A stretch of DNA of 64,000 bases, from the NCBI RefSeq assembly GCF_004791585.1, contig NZ_SRUU01000006.1, positions 124,001 to 188,000 on the forward strand, written 5' to 3'. Both the position numbers and the translations under genes were made by a program. Source of the DNA: Mesorhizobium sp. M1C.F.Ca.ET.210.01.1.1 (GTDB taxonomy: Bacteria; Pseudomonadota; Alphaproteobacteria; Rhizobiales; Rhizobiaceae). The notes under the pieces are model-generated. The model was not told where the DNA came from, made no database searches, and was given only the letters and a program-made list of their open reading frames with translations. Shown here one piece after another: positions 47,120-56,937 of the stretch (positions within the stretch are counted from its first letter, which is position 1; each line of letters begins with the position of its first letter).

Positions 47120-47521
47120 ATGGCACGCGTAAAGAGAGGCGTCACCGCCCACGCCAAGCACAAGAAGGTCCTGAAAGCCGCCAAGGGCTTCTACGGCCGC
47201 CGCAAGAACACCATCCGCATCGCCAAGCAGGCGGTGGAGAAGTCGCTGCAGTACGCCTACCGCGACCGCAAGAACCGCAAGCGCTCGTTCCGCGCGCTGT
47301 GGATCCAGCGCATCAACGCGGCGGTGCACGAGCACGGCCTGACCTATGGCCGCTTCATTGACGGCCTCAACAAGGCCGGCATCGAGATCGACCGCAAGAT
47401 CCTTTCGGACATGGCCATCCACGAGCCGCAGGCTTTCGCCGCGCTGGTCGCCAAGGCCAAGGTCGCGCTCGAATATCTGAAGAACACCACGCCGAATGCT
47501 TTTGAGAGCGCTGTCGCCTAA
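47120..47521 (+). CDS. rplT: 50S ribosomal protein L20
   Basis: The 133-residue protein [30 protein letters not shown], with [23 protein letters not shown] and [11 protein letters not shown], is bL20, an early 23S rRNA-binding assembly protein and, in several bacteria, the repressor of its own operon. ATG follows TTAAGGAGATCATGAC. A terminator follows before pheS. C-terminal length is slightly longer than the E. coli protein. Confidence 0.97.
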   Translation: MARVKRGVTAHAKHKKVLKAAKGFYGRRKNTIRIAKQAVEKSLQYAYRDRKNRKRSFRALWIQRINAAVHEHGLTYGRFIDGLNKAGIEIDRKILSDMAIHEPQAFAALVAKAKVALEYLKNTTPNAFESAVA

Positions 47522-47560
47522 GCCAGCGCTTCCCAAGCATTCGCAAATCTGATTTTGGGG

Positions 47561-47594
47561 AACCCGCGCTGGCACGGCTGGCGCGGGTTTTTCT
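47561..47594 (+). terminator. Intrinsic terminator of rpmI-rplT
   Basis: Stem AACCCGCGC/GCGCGGGTT (9 pairs, loop of eleven) is followed by TTTCTT, 40 bases after the rplT stop. Confidence 0.88.
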
Positions 47595-47662
47595 TATGCC
47601 TGATGTAACCAAAATGGTGACGCACCGAACGCAGGTGGTTACCCGATCGAGAGAGTTTCGCC

Positions 47663-48760
47663 GTGAACGCCACCGCTGGAAATCTTGAAACCCTTGAAGC
47701 TTCATTGCTTGCCGACATCGCGGCCGCATCCGACGAGCAGGCGATCGAGGCGGTGCGCGTCTCGGCCCTGGGCAAGAAGGGCTCGGTCTCCGAAATGCTG
47801 AAGACGCTCGGCGCCATGAGCGCCGAGGAGCGGCAGGTGAAGGGCCCGGCGATCAACGGCCTGAAGAACCGCGTCACCGACGCGCTGACGGCGCGCAAGG
47901 CGGAACTGAAGGATGTGGCGATCGCCGCCCGGCTCGCCGCCGAGACGGTCGACGTAACGCTGCCGGTGCGCCAGTCGCCGGCCGAGCGCGGCCGCATCCA
48001 TCCGATCAGCCAGGTGATCGACGAGATCGCGGCGATCTTCGGCGACCTCGGCTTCTCGATCGCCGAAGGCCCGGACATCGAGACCGACTACTACAATTTC
48101 ACCGCGCTCAATTTCCCCGAGGGACATCCGGCGCGCGAGATGCATGACACCTTCTTCTTCCAGCCCGACGAGAAGGGCGAGCGCAAGCTTTTGCGCACGC
48201 ACACCTCGCCGGTGCAGATCCGCACCATGGAGCGGCAGAAGCCGCCGATCCGCATCGTCATTCCCGGCAAGACCTACCGGCAGGATTCGGACGCCACGCA
48301 CTCGCCGATGTTCCATCAGGTCGAGGGGCTGGTGATCGACAGAACCGCCAACATCGCCAACATGAAGTGGGTGCTGGAGGAGTTCTGCAAGGCCTTCTTC
48401 GAGGTGCCGAGCGTGAAGATGCGCTTCCGGCCGTCCTTCTTCCCGTTCACCGAGCCCAGCCTCGAGGTCGACATCCAGTGCGACCGCTCGCGGCCCGGCG
48501 AAGTGCGCTTCGGCGAAGGCTCCGACTGGATGGAGATCCTGGGCTGCGGCATGGTGCATCCCAACGTGCTGCGTGCCGGCGGGCTCGATCCCGACGAATA
48601 CCAGGGCTTTGCCTGGGGCATGGGCATCGACCGCATCGCCATGCTGAAATACGGCATGCCGGACTTGCGCGCCTTCTTCGACGCCGACGTGCGCTGGCTG
48701 TCGCATTATGGCTTCAGGCCGCTCGACCTGCCGACGCTGTTCGGGGGGCTTTCGACATGA
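47663..48760 (+). CDS. pheS: Phenylalanine--tRNA ligase alpha subunit
   Basis: PheS is the catalytic alpha subunit of the alpha2-beta2 enzyme. The 365-residue protein starts with GTG ([19 protein letters not shown]), after GAGAGAG. Class II motifs are [10 protein letters not shown] (motif 2 region), [20 protein letters not shown], and the motif 3 region [14 protein letters not shown]. It is separated from rplT by a terminator, so it has its own promoter in the 70 bases upstream. Its stop overlaps the ATG of the next gene (ATGA). Confidence 0.97.
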   Translation: MNATAGNLETLEASLLADIAAASDEQAIEAVRVSALGKKGSVSEMLKTLGAMSAEERQVKGPAINGLKNRVTDALTARKAELKDVAIAARLAAETVDVTLPVRQSPAERGRIHPISQVIDEIAAIFGDLGFSIAEGPDIETDYYNFTALNFPEGHPAREMHDTFFFQPDEKGERKLLRTHTSPVQIRTMERQKPPIRIVIPGKTYRQDSDATHSPMFHQVEGLVIDRTANIANMKWVLEEFCKAFFEVPSVKMRFRPSFFPFTEPSLEVDIQCDRSRPGEVRFGEGSDWMEILGCGMVHPNVLRAGGLDPDEYQGFAWGMGIDRIAMLKYGMPDLRAFFDADVRWLSHYGFRPLDLPTLFGGLST

Positions 48761-49194
48761 CGGCCCCGCACACCGGCGGCTGCCGCTGCGGCGCGGTGCG
48801 GTTCGAGGCGTCAGTCGAGCCGCACCACATCAGCTATTGCCATTGCAGCGATTGCCGGCGCGCCAGCGGCGCGCCGGTGTCGGCCTTCGTCGGCTTCATG
48901 ACCGACCAGATCGCGCTCGAGGGCAAGGCGCTGAAGACGTTCGAGAGCGGCCCGGTGACGCGCTCGTTCTGCGGCATGTGCGGCTCGCCGATCGCCTATG
49001 CCGACAAAAGGCTCAACGGCCACATCTATTTCACCCTCGGCTCGATGGACATGCCGGCCTATTTCAAGCCGACGCTGCATGCCCATGTGCGCGAGCAGCT
49101 TCCCTTCCTGCATATGCCCGACGACTTGCCGCGCCATCTCAGGACCAGCGTGGCCAGGCCTGACGGGCAGAGACCAACCGGAACACAGTCATGA
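48757..49194 (+). CDS. GFA-family (glutathione-dependent formaldehyde-activating enzyme-like) zinc protein
   Basis: The 145-residue protein has the two zinc sites of the GFA fold: CRCG with FCGMCG for the structural zinc, and CHCSDC for the catalytic zinc. FTLGSMDMP and the aromatic HLRTS end are also typical. Family members include Gfa and CENP-V-like proteins; activity is rarely proven. It overlaps pheS by four bases upstream and pheT by four downstream (ATGA at both ends), so it sits inside the phenylalanyl-tRNA synthetase operon and is probably co-translated. Confidence 0.87.
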   Translation: MTAPHTGGCRCGAVRFEASVEPHHISYCHCSDCRRASGAPVSAFVGFMTDQIALEGKALKTFESGPVTRSFCGMCGSPIAYADKRLNGHIYFTLGSMDMPAYFKPTLHAHVREQLPFLHMPDDLPRHLRTSVARPDGQRPTGTQS

Positions 49195-51599
49195 AATTCA
49201 CCCTCTCCTGGCTCAAGGACCATCTCGAGACCGACGCCTCGCTTGCCGAGATCGTCGAGCGGCTGACCGCGATCGGCCTCGAAGTCGAACATGTCGACGA
49301 CAAGGCAGGGCTGAAGCCCTTCGTCATCGCCAGAGTGCTGACGGCGGTGCAGCATCCCGATGCCGACCGGCTGCGCGTGCTGACCGTCGACACAGGCGAC
49401 GGCAAGCCGCCGGTGCAGGTGGTGTGCGGGGCGCCGAACGCGCGGGCCGGCCTGATCGGCGCCTTCGCGGCGCCCGGCACCTACGTTCCCGGCATCGACG
49501 TGACGCTGTCGGTCGGCAAGATCCGCGGCGTCGAGAGCCACGGCATGATGTGTTCCGAGCGCGAGCTGGAAATCTCCGACGAGCATAACGGCATCATCGA
49601 CCTGCCCGAAGATGCGCCGATCGGCACCAGCTTTGCCGCTTACGCGCATCTCGACGATCCCGTGATCGAGATCAACCTGACACCGAACCGTCCCGACGCG
49701 ACCAGCGTCTACGGGATTGCGCGCGACCTCGCGGCAAGCGGGCTCGGCCGGCTCACCGGCGGCGCGATCATGCCGCATGCCGGCGAAGGCATGTGCCCGG
49801 TCAAGGTGAAGATCGAAGCGCCGGAACTCTGCCCCGGCTTCGCGCTGACGCTGGTGAGGGGCGTGAAGAACGGCCCGTCGCCGAAGTGGCTGCAGCAGCG
49901 GCTGCTTGCCATTGGCCTGCGCCCGATCAGCGCCCTGGTCGACATCACCAACTACGTCACCTTCGACCGCGGCCGGCCGCTGCATGTCTTCGACGCCGCG
50001 AAGGTTAATGGCAACCTCACCGTGCGCCGCGCCAGGGACGGCGAAAAAGTGCTGGCGCTCGATGGCCGCGAATACACGCTGACGCCGGAAATGTGCGTGA
50101 TCGCCGACGAGGACGGCGTCGAGTCGATCGCCGGCATCATGGGCGGCGAGCATTCCGGCTGCGACGAGAACACCACCGACGTGCTGATCGAATCGGCGCT
50201 CTGGGACCCGATCACGACTGCCCGCACCGGCCGAGCGCTCGGCATCATCAGCGACGCGCGCTACCGCTTCGAGCGCGGCGTCGACCCCGAATTCATGGTG
50301 CCGGGCGTCGAGCTCGCGACCAAGCTGGTGCTCGATTTCTGCGGCGGCACGCCGACGGAAATCGAGGTCGCCGGCTATAACGGTCACAAGCCGATGATCG
50401 TGTCCCTCCCACTGTCGGAAGTGAAGCGGCTGACCGGCATCGAGGTGCCGAAGGAAGAAGCGCTCGGCATCCTGACGCGGCTCGGCTTCGAGCCGCAAGG
50501 GTCAAGCGACGTCGTCAAGGTGACGGTGCCGCCCTGGCGGCCGGATATCGACGGCAAGGCCGACCTCGTCGAGGAGGTGATGCGCATCCACGGCGTCGAC
50601 AACATCGCGCCGCAGCCGCTGACCTCGCACGACGCCGTCAACGGCAAGATCCTGACCACGCTGCAGATCCGCACCCGCGCGGCCAAGCGCGCGCTTGCCG
50701 TGCGCGGCATGATGGAGGCCGTCACCTGGTCGTTCATCCCGGCCAGGCACGCCGAACTGTTCGGCGGCGGCCAGAGCGCGCTGAAGCTCGCCAATCCGAT
50801 CGCCGCCGACATGTCCGACATGCGGCCTTCGCTGCTGCCGGGGCTGATCACGGCCGCGCAACGCAATGCCGACCGCGGCATCGGCGATGTCGCGCTGTTC
50901 GAGGTCTCCGGCACCTATGAAGGCGACCTGGCCGACCAGCAGCGGCGCGTCGCCGCCGGCGTGCGGCGCGGCACTGCCAAGCTCGACGGCTCCGGCCGCA
51001 GCTGGTCCGGCAATTCGGCACCCGTCGGCGTGTTCGACGCCAAGGCGGACGCGATCGCAGCGCTCGAAGCCTGCGGCGCGCCGGTCGACCGGCTGCAGAT
51101 CGAGCCCGGCGGCCCGGCCTGGTATCATCCCGGCCGCTCCGGCACGATCAAGCTCGGGCCGAAGACCGTGCTCGGCACATTCGGCGAATTCCATCCGAAG
51201 ACGCTCGAAGCGCTCGACGTCTCCGGGCCGATCTGCGGCTTCGAGGTCTATGTCGACGCCGTGCCGGAGCCGAAGGCCAAGCCGACACGCACCAAGCCGA
51301 AGCTCGAGCTGTCGCCGTTCCAGGCGGTGAAGCGCGACTTCGCCTTCGTCGTCGACAGGACGGTGGAAGCCGGCACGCTGGTGCGTGCGGCTTTGGCCGC
51401 CGACAAGAAGCTGGTCACCGGCGTTTCGGTGTTCGACGTCTTCGAAGGCGCTTCGCTGGGGGCGGCCAAGAAGTCGATCGCCATCGAGGTGTCGATCCAG
51501 CCGGTCGAAAAGACGCTGACCGACGAGGATTTCGAGGCGCTCGCAAAACGCATCGTCGAGAACGTCAACAAGCAGACGGGCGGCGTGCTGAGGGCTTAG
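49191..51599 (+). CDS. pheT: Phenylalanine--tRNA ligase beta subunit
   Basis: PheT holds the tRNA-binding and editing domains. In the 802-residue protein the N-terminal [21 protein letters not shown] and the tRNA-binding EMAP-like domain (about 40-150, [17 protein letters not shown]) lead into B3/B4 editing ([24 protein letters not shown], about 245-270), B5 and the catalytic-like core, ending with the FDX-type anticodon-binding ferredoxin fold ([18 protein letters not shown], about 703-800). ATG overlaps the GFA gene stop. A palindromic repeat follows the stop. Confidence 0.97.
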   Translation: MKFTLSWLKDHLETDASLAEIVERLTAIGLEVEHVDDKAGLKPFVIARVLTAVQHPDADRLRVLTVDTGDGKPPVQVVCGAPNARAGLIGAFAAPGTYVPGIDVTLSVGKIRGVESHGMMCSERELEISDEHNGIIDLPEDAPIGTSFAAYAHLDDPVIEINLTPNRPDATSVYGIARDLAASGLGRLTGGAIMPHAGEGMCPVKVKIEAPELCPGFALTLVRGVKNGPSPKWLQQRLLAIGLRPISALVDITNYVTFDRGRPLHVFDAAKVNGNLTVRRARDGEKVLALDGREYTLTPEMCVIADEDGVESIAGIMGGEHSGCDENTTDVLIESALWDPITTARTGRALGIISDARYRFERGVDPEFMVPGVELATKLVLDFCGGTPTEIEVAGYNGHKPMIVSLPLSEVKRLTGIEVPKEEALGILTRLGFEPQGSSDVVKVTVPPWRPDIDGKADLVEEVMRIHGVDNIAPQPLTSHDAVNGKILTTLQIRTRAAKRALAVRGMMEAVTWSFIPARHAELFGGGQSALKLANPIAADMSDMRPSLLPGLITAAQRNADRGIGDVALFEVSGTYEGDLADQQRRVAAGVRRGTAKLDGSGRSWSGNSAPVGVFDAKADAIAALEACGAPVDRLQIEPGGPAWYHPGRSGTIKLGPKTVLGTFGEFHPKTLEALDVSGPICGFEVYVDAVPEPKAKPTRTKPKLELSPFQAVKRDFAFVVDRTVEAGTLVRAALAADKKLVTGVSVFDVFEGASLGAAKKSIAIEVSIQPVEKTLTDEDFEALAKRIVENVNKQTGGVLRA

Positions 51600-51616
51600 C
51601 GAGGTTCTGTTTCCAA

Positions 51617-51664
51617 CGCAATTCCGGACGGAAGACCGCCACGCGCTTTTCCTGGAATTGCTTC
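51617..51664. repeat. Palindromic intergenic element, family A, copy 6
   Basis: GCAATTCCGGACGGAAGACCGC and GCGCTTTTCCTGGAATTGC, 17 bases after the pheT stop. The central AAAACC is AAGACC here, so the inner stem has one G-T wobble. Confidence 0.75.
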
Positions 51665-51705
51665 TTGGGATTGCCGGAGCATGGCGAATCGCCGTCCAAA
51701 GGGCG

Positions 51706-52308
51706 ATGGACCATCTCCGCTATTCCGGCCTTGCCTTCGAGGAGCAGCGCGCGGCGTTCCTCGCTATCGTCGCGGCCGACCCGCTGCTGGCAGAGACGCT
51801 GGCGCGTGTGCGTGACCTTGCCCTGCCGGACTGGCTGGTGGTTTCCGGCGCGCTCTACAACAGCGTCTGGAACCACCTGACCGGAAAGCCATCGGGCTAC
51901 GGCATCAAGGATGTCGACCTGTTCTATTTCGACGACGCCGACCTTTCCTACGAGGCCGAGGACGCGGTCATCCGACGGGCGGCGCGGCACTTCGAAGGGT
52001 TGCCGCTGCCGGTCGAGGTGCGCAACCAGGCGCGGGTGCATCTGTGGTATCCGCAGAAGTTCGGCCAGCCCTGCCCGCGCTATACGAGTTCCAGCGAACC
52101 CATCAGCTATTTTGCTTCGAAGACGCATGCGGTCGGGGTTCGATACGATGCTGACGGGCAGTTGGAGCTGGTGGCGCCGTTTGGGCTGGACCATATTTTT
52201 TCGTTCCGCATCGTTCCCAGCCGAGTGATGGACAATCGGCGCACGCATGAGGCGAAGGGCGCGCGAGCGAAGGAATGCTGGACGGAGATTGAGGTGGTGC
52301 CTTGGTAA
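51706..52308 (+). CDS. Nucleotidyltransferase family protein (DUF925 type)
   Basis: The 200-residue protein reads LPDWLVVSGALYNSVWNHLTGKPSGYGIKDVDLFYFDDADLSYEAED, where GIKDVDLFYFD is the DxD motif of a polymerase-beta-fold nucleotidyltransferase, and then VEVRNQARVHLWYP. This is the NTP_transf_6/DUF925 family of small stand-alone proteins with no known substrate. Start MDHLRYSGLAFEEQ is chosen because the upstream part of the frame lies in the palindromic repeat and has only a TTG. It is convergent with the aldo/keto reductase across a two-way terminator. Confidence 0.8.
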   Translation: MDHLRYSGLAFEEQRAAFLAIVAADPLLAETLARVRDLALPDWLVVSGALYNSVWNHLTGKPSGYGIKDVDLFYFDDADLSYEAEDAVIRRAARHFEGLPLPVEVRNQARVHLWYPQKFGQPCPRYTSSSEPISYFASKTHAVGVRYDADGQLELVAPFGLDHIFSFRIVPSRVMDNRRTHEAKGARAKECWTEIEVVPW

Positions 52309-52373
52309 GAAATGCCGGTGCGAGGCGCCCCTCTGCCCCGCCAGCCTCTCGCACTTTCAGGGCCGCACCGCGC

Positions 52374-52402
52374 AAAAAAGGGGCGCCGCGGCGCCCCTTT
52401 TT
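52374..52402. terminator. Two-way intrinsic terminator
   Basis: AAAAAGGGGCGCC and GGCGCCCCTTTTT form a perfect 13-pair palindrome with a two-base centre. It gives a G/C stem plus T-run in both directions between the convergent nucleotidyltransferase and aldo/keto reductase genes. Confidence 0.9.
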
Positions 52403-52404
52403 GC

Positions 52405-53400
<996 letters not shown>

Positions 53401-53461
53401 GGCGCGTCTCCTTGTTGCGATGAGGGAGAGATAGCGTCTTGCAGCGCGTTCGATAATTCTG

Positions 53462-53493
53462 TCTATTTTGCACGGGTTGCTCTATAAAATAGA
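53462..53493. promoter_or_regulatory. Inverted repeat in the aldo/keto reductase-LysR gap
   Basis: TCTATTTT (53462-53469) and AAAATAGA (53486-53493) are perfect inverted repeats spaced by 16 bases, ending just before the LysR start codon. The location suits a LysR self-binding site. Assignment is inference. Confidence 0.5.
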
Positions 53494-53496
53494 TCA

Positions 53497-54387
53497 ATGA
53501 ATCGAATGAACCTCTCTCAACTCGCGGTGCTCGCCACCGTCGCTCAATGCGCCAGCTTCCGTGGCGCCGCGCGCGAGCTCGGCATCGCACCGTCGGCGGT
53601 CAGTCATGCGGTGTCCAGCCTCGAGGCGCGGCTTGGCGTGCGGTTGCTCGCGCGCAGCACGCGCAGCGTCGCGCCGACCGAGAAGGGCGCGCAGCTGCTG
53701 GAGCGGCTGCGGCCGGCGCTCTCCGAGATCGACCTGGCGCTGGAAACGGCGGTCGAGGCGCGCGACCGGCCGGCCGGCAATCTCAGGCTCAGCGTGCCGC
53801 GCACCGCCGCGCATCTGGTGCTGACGCCGCGGCTCGCCGCCTTCACTCATGCCTATCCCGACATCGTGCTGGAGATCGTCATCGAGGACCGCTTCACCGA
53901 TGTGGTCGAGGGCGGCTTTGACGCAGGTGTGCGGCTCGGCGAAAGCCTGCAGCGCGACATGATCGCGGTGCGCATCGGGCCCGACATCCGCGGCGCCGTG
54001 GTCGGCGCGCCGTCCTATTTCGCGGCGATGCCGAAACCGCGCCATCCGCGCGATCTGGCCGACCACCGCTGCATCCGCTTCCGTTTCTCCAGCGGCATCC
54101 TCTACCGCTGGGAATTCGAGAAGGACGGCGAGGAAATAGAAATCGCCGCGCAAGGGCCACTGATCCTCGACGAGGACCATCTGATCGCCCAAGCGGCCGT
54201 CGACGGCGCGGGCCTCGCCTTCGTCTTCGAAGCCTATGTGCGGGCGCCGCTCGCCGACGGCAGGCTGATCCGCGTGCTGGAAGACTGGTGCCCAACCTTC
54301 GACGGCTTCTTCGTCTACTATCCGAGCCGCCGCCAGATGCGGCCGGCGCTCCGGGCCTTCGTCGATTTCTTCAAGGTGAGCGGGTAG
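53497..54387 (+). CDS. LysR-family transcriptional regulator
   Basis: The 296-residue protein has the N-terminal winged helix-turn-helix (MNLSQLAVLATVAQCASFRGAARELGIAPSAVSHAVSSLEARLGVRLL, about 4-51) and a co-inducer-binding domain starting near residue 90 (RLSVPRTAAHLVLTP). It resembles the DsdC/YafC-like LysR group often paired with oxidoreductases. There are two near starts (MNRMNLSQ and MNLSQ). It most likely regulates the divergent aldo/keto reductase gene and itself. Co-inducer unknown. Confidence 0.9.
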   Translation: MNRMNLSQLAVLATVAQCASFRGAARELGIAPSAVSHAVSSLEARLGVRLLARSTRSVAPTEKGAQLLERLRPALSEIDLALETAVEARDRPAGNLRLSVPRTAAHLVLTPRLAAFTHAYPDIVLEIVIEDRFTDVVEGGFDAGVRLGESLQRDMIAVRIGPDIRGAVVGAPSYFAAMPKPRHPRDLADHRCIRFRFSSGILYRWEFEKDGEEIEIAAQGPLILDEDHLIAQAAVDGAGLAFVFEAYVRAPLADGRLIRVLEDWCPTFDGFFVYYPSRRQMRPALRAFVDFFKVSG

Positions 54388-54429
54388 CGGAGCCCGGAAG
54401 AAAGCCGGAAGCGGGAGCGTTTGCGCACC

Positions 54430-55002
54430 ATGCAGTCATCCATCACCAACACCGCGACCCGCTATGGCTGGGCGATGATCCTCCTGCACTGGCTGATCGG
54501 GGTCATCTTCATCGGCCAGTTCGTGCTCGGCTTCGTCATGATGCGGATCGAAAGCCAGCGCACCGCCTTCGAGCTGATCCAGTTGCACAAGTCCTTCGGC
54601 TTCCTGCTGCTTGGCCTGATCATCCTGCGCGTCGCCTGGCGGCTCGGCAATCAAGCGCCGGCATTGCCGCCTTCGGTCGGAGCCCTGGAGCGGCGGGCGG
54701 CGCCGCTGGCGCATTTCGCGCTCTACGCCTTCCAGATCGCCCTGCCCTTGTCCGGCTGGGCGCTGGTTTCGGTCTCGACGCTGGAAATCCCGACCATGCC
54801 GTTCAACCAATTCGTGATGCCGGACCTGCCGCTCGCCGAATCCGATGCCGCGGAGAGTTTCTGGACGGCGGCGCACTGGTATCTCGCCTATGCCGGCATC
54901 GCGCTGGTGGCGCTGCATGCGGCGGCGGCGTTGCGCCATCATTTCCTGCTGCGCGACAACGTGTTCAAGCGCATGATCACGCCTTCGTCAGGCGGGGAAT
55001 AG
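54430..55002 (+). CDS. Cytochrome b561 family protein
   Basis: The 190-residue protein has four membrane helices: MILLHWLIGVIFIGQFVLGF, LHKSFGFLLLGLIILRVAW, APLAHFALYAFQIALPLSGWAL and AAHWYLAYAGIALVALHAAAALRHHF. His residues in ILLHW, LHKSFG, LAHFAL and ALHAAAALRHH can bind two b-type hemes. Such YceJ-like proteins move electrons across the inner membrane. I use the ATG of MQSSITNTATRYG; a TTG nine bases upstream is possible. It is followed after 66 bases by a YceI gene, the usual pairing. Confidence 0.9.
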   Translation: MQSSITNTATRYGWAMILLHWLIGVIFIGQFVLGFVMMRIESQRTAFELIQLHKSFGFLLLGLIILRVAWRLGNQAPALPPSVGALERRAAPLAHFALYAFQIALPLSGWALVSVSTLEIPTMPFNQFVMPDLPLAESDAAESFWTAAHWYLAYAGIALVALHAAAALRHHFLLRDNVFKRMITPSSGGE

Positions 55003-55068
55003 AACTGCTCCATCATTCGTTGGTGGGGCGAGAACGCAAAAGAATGCGTGTCCGGAAGGAACAAACTC

Positions 55069-55644
55069 ATGAAACCGCGCATCCTCGGATTGGCGGCATT
55101 TGCCGCTTGCCTTGCCATGCCTGTCTACGCGGCGGTCGCTCTCAGCGACGCCGCCGGAAGCTACACGATCAGCCCGTCGGGCTCCTCGATCCGCTTCACC
55201 ATCGGCAAGGCCGGTGGCGGCGGCTTCGACGGCGCCTTCGGCCGCTTCAAGGGCACGATCCGCATCGATAACAGCGATGTCGGACGCTCGAGGGTCGACC
55301 TCACCATCTATCCCGAGAGCGTCGGCACCGGCCAGGGCCGCATCGACTCCTTCCTGCGCTCCGACGCGGTGTTCGACAGCGCCAACAATCCGGAGATCCA
55401 GTTCCGCTCGACCAGCGTCACCCGCACCGGCGACACAACCGCGCTGGTGACCGGCAGGCTGACCGCGCGCGGCAAGACGTTCTCGGAAAAGTTCAGCGCC
55501 GAGCTCGATGGGCTGAAGTCCGGCACGATCAAATTCCACGTCACCGGCAAGGTGCTGAGGTCCCGCTACGGCATGGATGTCGGCACGCCGCTCTATTCCA
55601 ACGTCGTCGATTTCGACATGACGCTGATGGGGAAGAGGGGCTGA
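55069..55644 (+). CDS. YceI-family periplasmic protein
   Basis: The 191-residue protein has a signal peptide (MKPRILGLAAFAACLAMPVYA, cleavage after residue 21 or 22), then the lipocalin-like YceI fold: GSYTISPSGSSIRFTIGKAGG, GRFKGTIRIDNSD, RIDSFLRSDAVFDSANNPEIQFRST and VGTPLYSNVVDFDM. YceI proteins bind isoprenoid lipids such as polyprenyl-phosphate or quinone precursors. Start ATG follows GGAAGGAACAAACTC. Pairing with cytochrome b561 suggests a shared redox or lipid-binding role. Confidence 0.92.
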   Translation: MKPRILGLAAFAACLAMPVYAAVALSDAAGSYTISPSGSSIRFTIGKAGGGGFDGAFGRFKGTIRIDNSDVGRSRVDLTIYPESVGTGQGRIDSFLRSDAVFDSANNPEIQFRSTSVTRTGDTTALVTGRLTARGKTFSEKFSAELDGLKSGTIKFHVTGKVLRSRYGMDVGTPLYSNVVDFDMTLMGKRG

Positions 55645-55659
55645 GGCGCGGCGCCTTTT

Positions 55660-55850
55660 CCTCTCCCCCGCAACGCTCGGGCGAAGCCGAGACGGAGCGG
55701 GGGACGCCCTCCACGACGGCAAGGCCCTTTAAAGCTGGTGGTCATAAAGCAGCTTCGACTCCCAAGTCGGCGCTCTACGAAGCCCCCTCTCCGTCCCGGC
55801 TTCGCCGGGCCACCTCTCCCTACTTCGTGGGGCGAGGAAGGGAGCTTCTC
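55660..55850. repeat. GC-rich hairpin repeats between YceI and the oxidoreductase gene
   Basis: Two hairpin units are seen. The first (55664-55704) has TCCCCCGC/GCGGGGGA outside CTCGG/CCGAG. The second has CCCGGCTTCGCCGGG (55795-55809) within CTCTCCGTCCCGGC..GGGCCACCTCTCCC. These resemble the dispersed repeats commonly found in Mesorhizobium gaps. No gene is credible in this stretch; the next gene's ribosome site is GTGGAGAAGC at about 55905. Confidence 0.65.
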
Positions 55851-55917
55851 TTTCATTGGCTTTTCCATCGATTTCGGGCAAACCTCGTCGCCTGTAAAAC
55901 CGACGTGGAGAAGCACA

Positions 55918-56904
55918 ATGTTCCGATGGGGTGTTCTGTCGACGGCCAAGATCGGCCGCGAGCAGCTTTTGCCGGCAATCGTGGAGTCGGAAAACGGCGT
56001 GCTGTCGGCGATCGCCAGCCGCGATCTTTCGAAGGCCCGCGCGCTGGCCGACCGCTTCGGCGCCCGCCATGCCTTCGGCTCCTATGAGGAGCTGCTTGCC
56101 TCGAAGGAGGTCGACGGCGTCTACATCCCGCTGCCCACCTCGCAGCATGTCGACTGGACGGCAAAGGCGATCGAAGCCGGAAAACATGTGCTGGTCGAGA
56201 AGCCGCTTGCGCTCGACGCCAAGGACATCCCGCCGCTGATCAAGCTGCGCGACGAAAAGAAGGTGCTCGTCTGCGAGGCCTTCATGGTCGTCTACCACCC
56301 GCAATGGATCAAGGTGCGCGACCTCATCGCCAGCGGCGCCATCGGCCGGCTGCGCCACGTGCAGGGCGCGTTTTCCTATTACAATGTCGACCCCAACAAC
56401 ATGCGCAACCAGCTCGACCTCGGCGGCGGCGCATTGCCCGACATCGGCGTCTATCCGACGGTGTCGACGCGGTTTTCGACCGGCAAGGAGCCGGTCCGCG
56501 TCCAGGCCAGCATCGAACGCGACAAGACTTTCGGCACCGACATCTACTCCTCGATCCGAGCCGATTTCGGCGACTTCGAGCTGTCCTTCTACCTCTCGAC
56601 GCAGATGGCGGCGCGGCAGGTGATGGTGTTCCACGGCGAGAAGGGTTTCATCGAGGTGTTTTCGCCCTTCAACGCCGGGCTCTACGACCACCACCGCGTC
56701 GAGCTGCACAACCAGAACCACACCGAGGCGCAGGTGTTCCGCTTCCCCGGCACGCAGCAGTACCGGCTCGAATGCGAGGCCTTCGTGCGCGCGGCCCAGG
56801 GTGGCAAGGACCGCGTCTTCACGCTGGAGGAATCGGTGCTCAACCAGAAGGTCATCGACGCCATCTTCCGCGCCGGCGGCAAGGACGGCTGGGAGCCCGT
56901 CTGA
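55918..56904 (+). CDS. Gfo/Idh/MocA-family NAD(P)-dependent oxidoreductase
   Basis: The 328-residue protein starts [20 protein letters not shown], the Rossmann nucleotide-binding loop, has [11 protein letters not shown] with the conserved EKP, and [14 protein letters not shown], the catalytic-region signature of the GFO_IDH_MocA family. It probably oxidises or reduces a sugar or inositol derivative. ATG follows GTGGAGAAGCACA. The longer frame upstream reads through repeats and was rejected. It is followed after 33 bases by the FAD dehydrogenase. Confidence 0.9.
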   Translation: MFRWGVLSTAKIGREQLLPAIVESENGVLSAIASRDLSKARALADRFGARHAFGSYEELLASKEVDGVYIPLPTSQHVDWTAKAIEAGKHVLVEKPLALDAKDIPPLIKLRDEKKVLVCEAFMVVYHPQWIKVRDLIASGAIGRLRHVQGAFSYYNVDPNNMRNQLDLGGGALPDIGVYPTVSTRFSTGKEPVRVQASIERDKTFGTDIYSSIRADFGDFELSFYLSTQMAARQVMVFHGEKGFIEVFSPFNAGLYDHHRVELHNQNHTEAQVFRFPGTQQYRLECEAFVRAAQGGKDRVFTLEESVLNQKVIDAIFRAGGKDGWEPV

Positions 56905-56937
56905 GACGTCGCTGGTATCTTTGAGGGGGAGGAGAAG

